A DNA stretch of 6,584 nucleotides from Hyphomicrobiales bacterium (lineage in GTDB: Bacteria; Pseudomonadota; Alphaproteobacteria; Rhizobiales; Devosiaceae): NCBI GenBank assembly GCA_015487515.1, contig WFPQ01000306.1:1-6584 (forward strand), in the 5' to 3' direction. Positions 6,037 through 6,584 of the stretch are shown in pieces (position 1 is the first letter of the stretch; every line of letters starts with the position of its first letter). A model generated the notes under the pieces. That model saw nothing but the letters and a program-made list of their open reading frames with translations. It was not told the DNA's origin and did not search any database. Made by a program: the position numbers and the translations under genes.

Positions 6037-6584
6037 CTAGCCATCATTCCTGGCCCTTTCGATGGCCGGCAGCAGGCCATTGTAATAACTCTCGTCGTTA
6101 AGGGCGCCGATCTGCTTGTAGGTTATGATCCCCCGGGCATTGACAACGAAGGTTTCGGGCACCCCGTAAACTCCCCATTCGATCGAGCCGCGCCCGAAAA
6201 GATCGGCCCCGATCTTGTCATAGGGATTGCCAAGCTCGGTCAGAAAGCTGCGGGCGTTGACCGCCTCGTCCTTCTGATTGATGCCGTAAAGGGCAACGAT
6301 GTCCCTTGATGCCAGCTCCACCAGGTACTTGTGCTCGGCCCGGCAGGGAATGCACCAGGAAGCAAAGACATTGACCACGCTCACCTGCCCGACCAGGTCG
6401 GTCTGGTCAAAACCCGGCGTACCGTCCTCAATGCCCTCGATGGCCGGCAGCGAAAATTCGGGAACCGGCTTGTTTATCAGGACCGAAGGCAAAATGCTGG
6501 TATCATTGTTTATCTGGGAGGCGAACAGGATCATAAGTCCCGTAACTATTATCAGCGGCAGGGCAACAATGATGCTTCGTTTCA
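6037..6584 (-). CDS. ccmG: Thiol:disulfide interchange protein CcmG/DsbE (start codon cut by one base at the window edge)
   Basis: CcmG is a membrane-anchored periplasmic thioredoxin-like protein. It reduces the haem-binding cysteines of apocytochrome c, directly or via CcmH, during System I cytochrome c maturation. An internal ATG at 6534 gives only 165 residues, but the frame is open to the edge and reads KRSIIVALPLIIVTGL before it. The edge bases read TG then AAA, so the real start is almost surely an (A)TG whose first base is at 6585. That gives 182 residues, normal for the family. Visible features are an N-terminal membrane anchor (about 4-21), the family segment KPVPEFSLPAIEG (39-51), the active site WCIPCRAEH (77-85; Cys78, Cys81) and the cis-proline loop GVPETF (141-146, Pro143). 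The presumed start would read ATGA, so it probably overlaps the stop of an upstream gene, perhaps ccmD. It converges on yciB. Confidence 0.95.
   Translation of the reverse strand, partial: KRSIIVALPLIIVTGLMILFASQINNDTSILPSVLINKPVPEFSLPAIEGIEDGTPGFDQTDLVGQVSVVNVFASWCIPCRAEHKYLVELASRDIVALYGINQKDEAVNARSFLTELGNPYDKIGADLFGRGSIEWGVYGVPETFVVNARGIITYKQIGALNDESYYNGLLPAIERARNDG

Overview
The window looks like a stretch of chromosomal housekeeping DNA from a moderately GC-rich alphaproteobacterium. The evidence is the gene order dapF-mtaB-ftsY-yciB, the long acidic N-terminal domain of FtsY, the wording of the MtaB motifs (FGCRLNSFESE, RGPSRS), and a cytochrome c maturation gene (ccmG) next door on the other strand. 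This assignment rests on family knowledge and gene order, not on a database search. One codon oddity stands out: ATA (Ile) is common for this base composition, 8 of 23 Ile codons in yciB.

Layout. Positions 1-362 contain no convincing gene. A short C/A-rich tandem repeat (about 5-83) is followed by roughly 200 bp that may be the 3' end of an ORF entering from the left, and then by a clear rho-independent terminator (279-306). An M29-family metallo-aminopeptidase (363-1598, +) follows, apparently as a single-gene unit. A 220-bp gap with a small hairpin precedes three overlapping genes: dapF (1819-2700), mtaB (2697-3965) and ftsY (3962-5179). Each junction is an ATGA overlap, so translation is probably coupled. 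After 75 bp comes yciB (5255-5908), an inner-membrane septation or envelope protein. From the right, ccmG/dsbE (6037-6584, -) runs convergently towards yciB. Its start codon lies across the window edge, with only the first base missing.

How the genes fit together. dapF makes meso-diaminopimelate for peptidoglycan and lysine. mtaB modifies position 37 of tRNA. ftsY is the membrane receptor for the signal recognition particle. yciB is an envelope integral-membrane protein. They form one growth and envelope operon with no single pathway. ccmG belongs to a separate periplasmic haem-protein maturation operon that lies mostly outside the window.

I found no mobile element, CRISPR array, tRNA, rRNA or recognisable riboswitch, and no novel system. 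The points most worth a second look are the left-edge repeat with its orphan terminator, the structured dapF leader, a possible 28-codon linker ORF between ftsY and yciB, and the high ATA usage.
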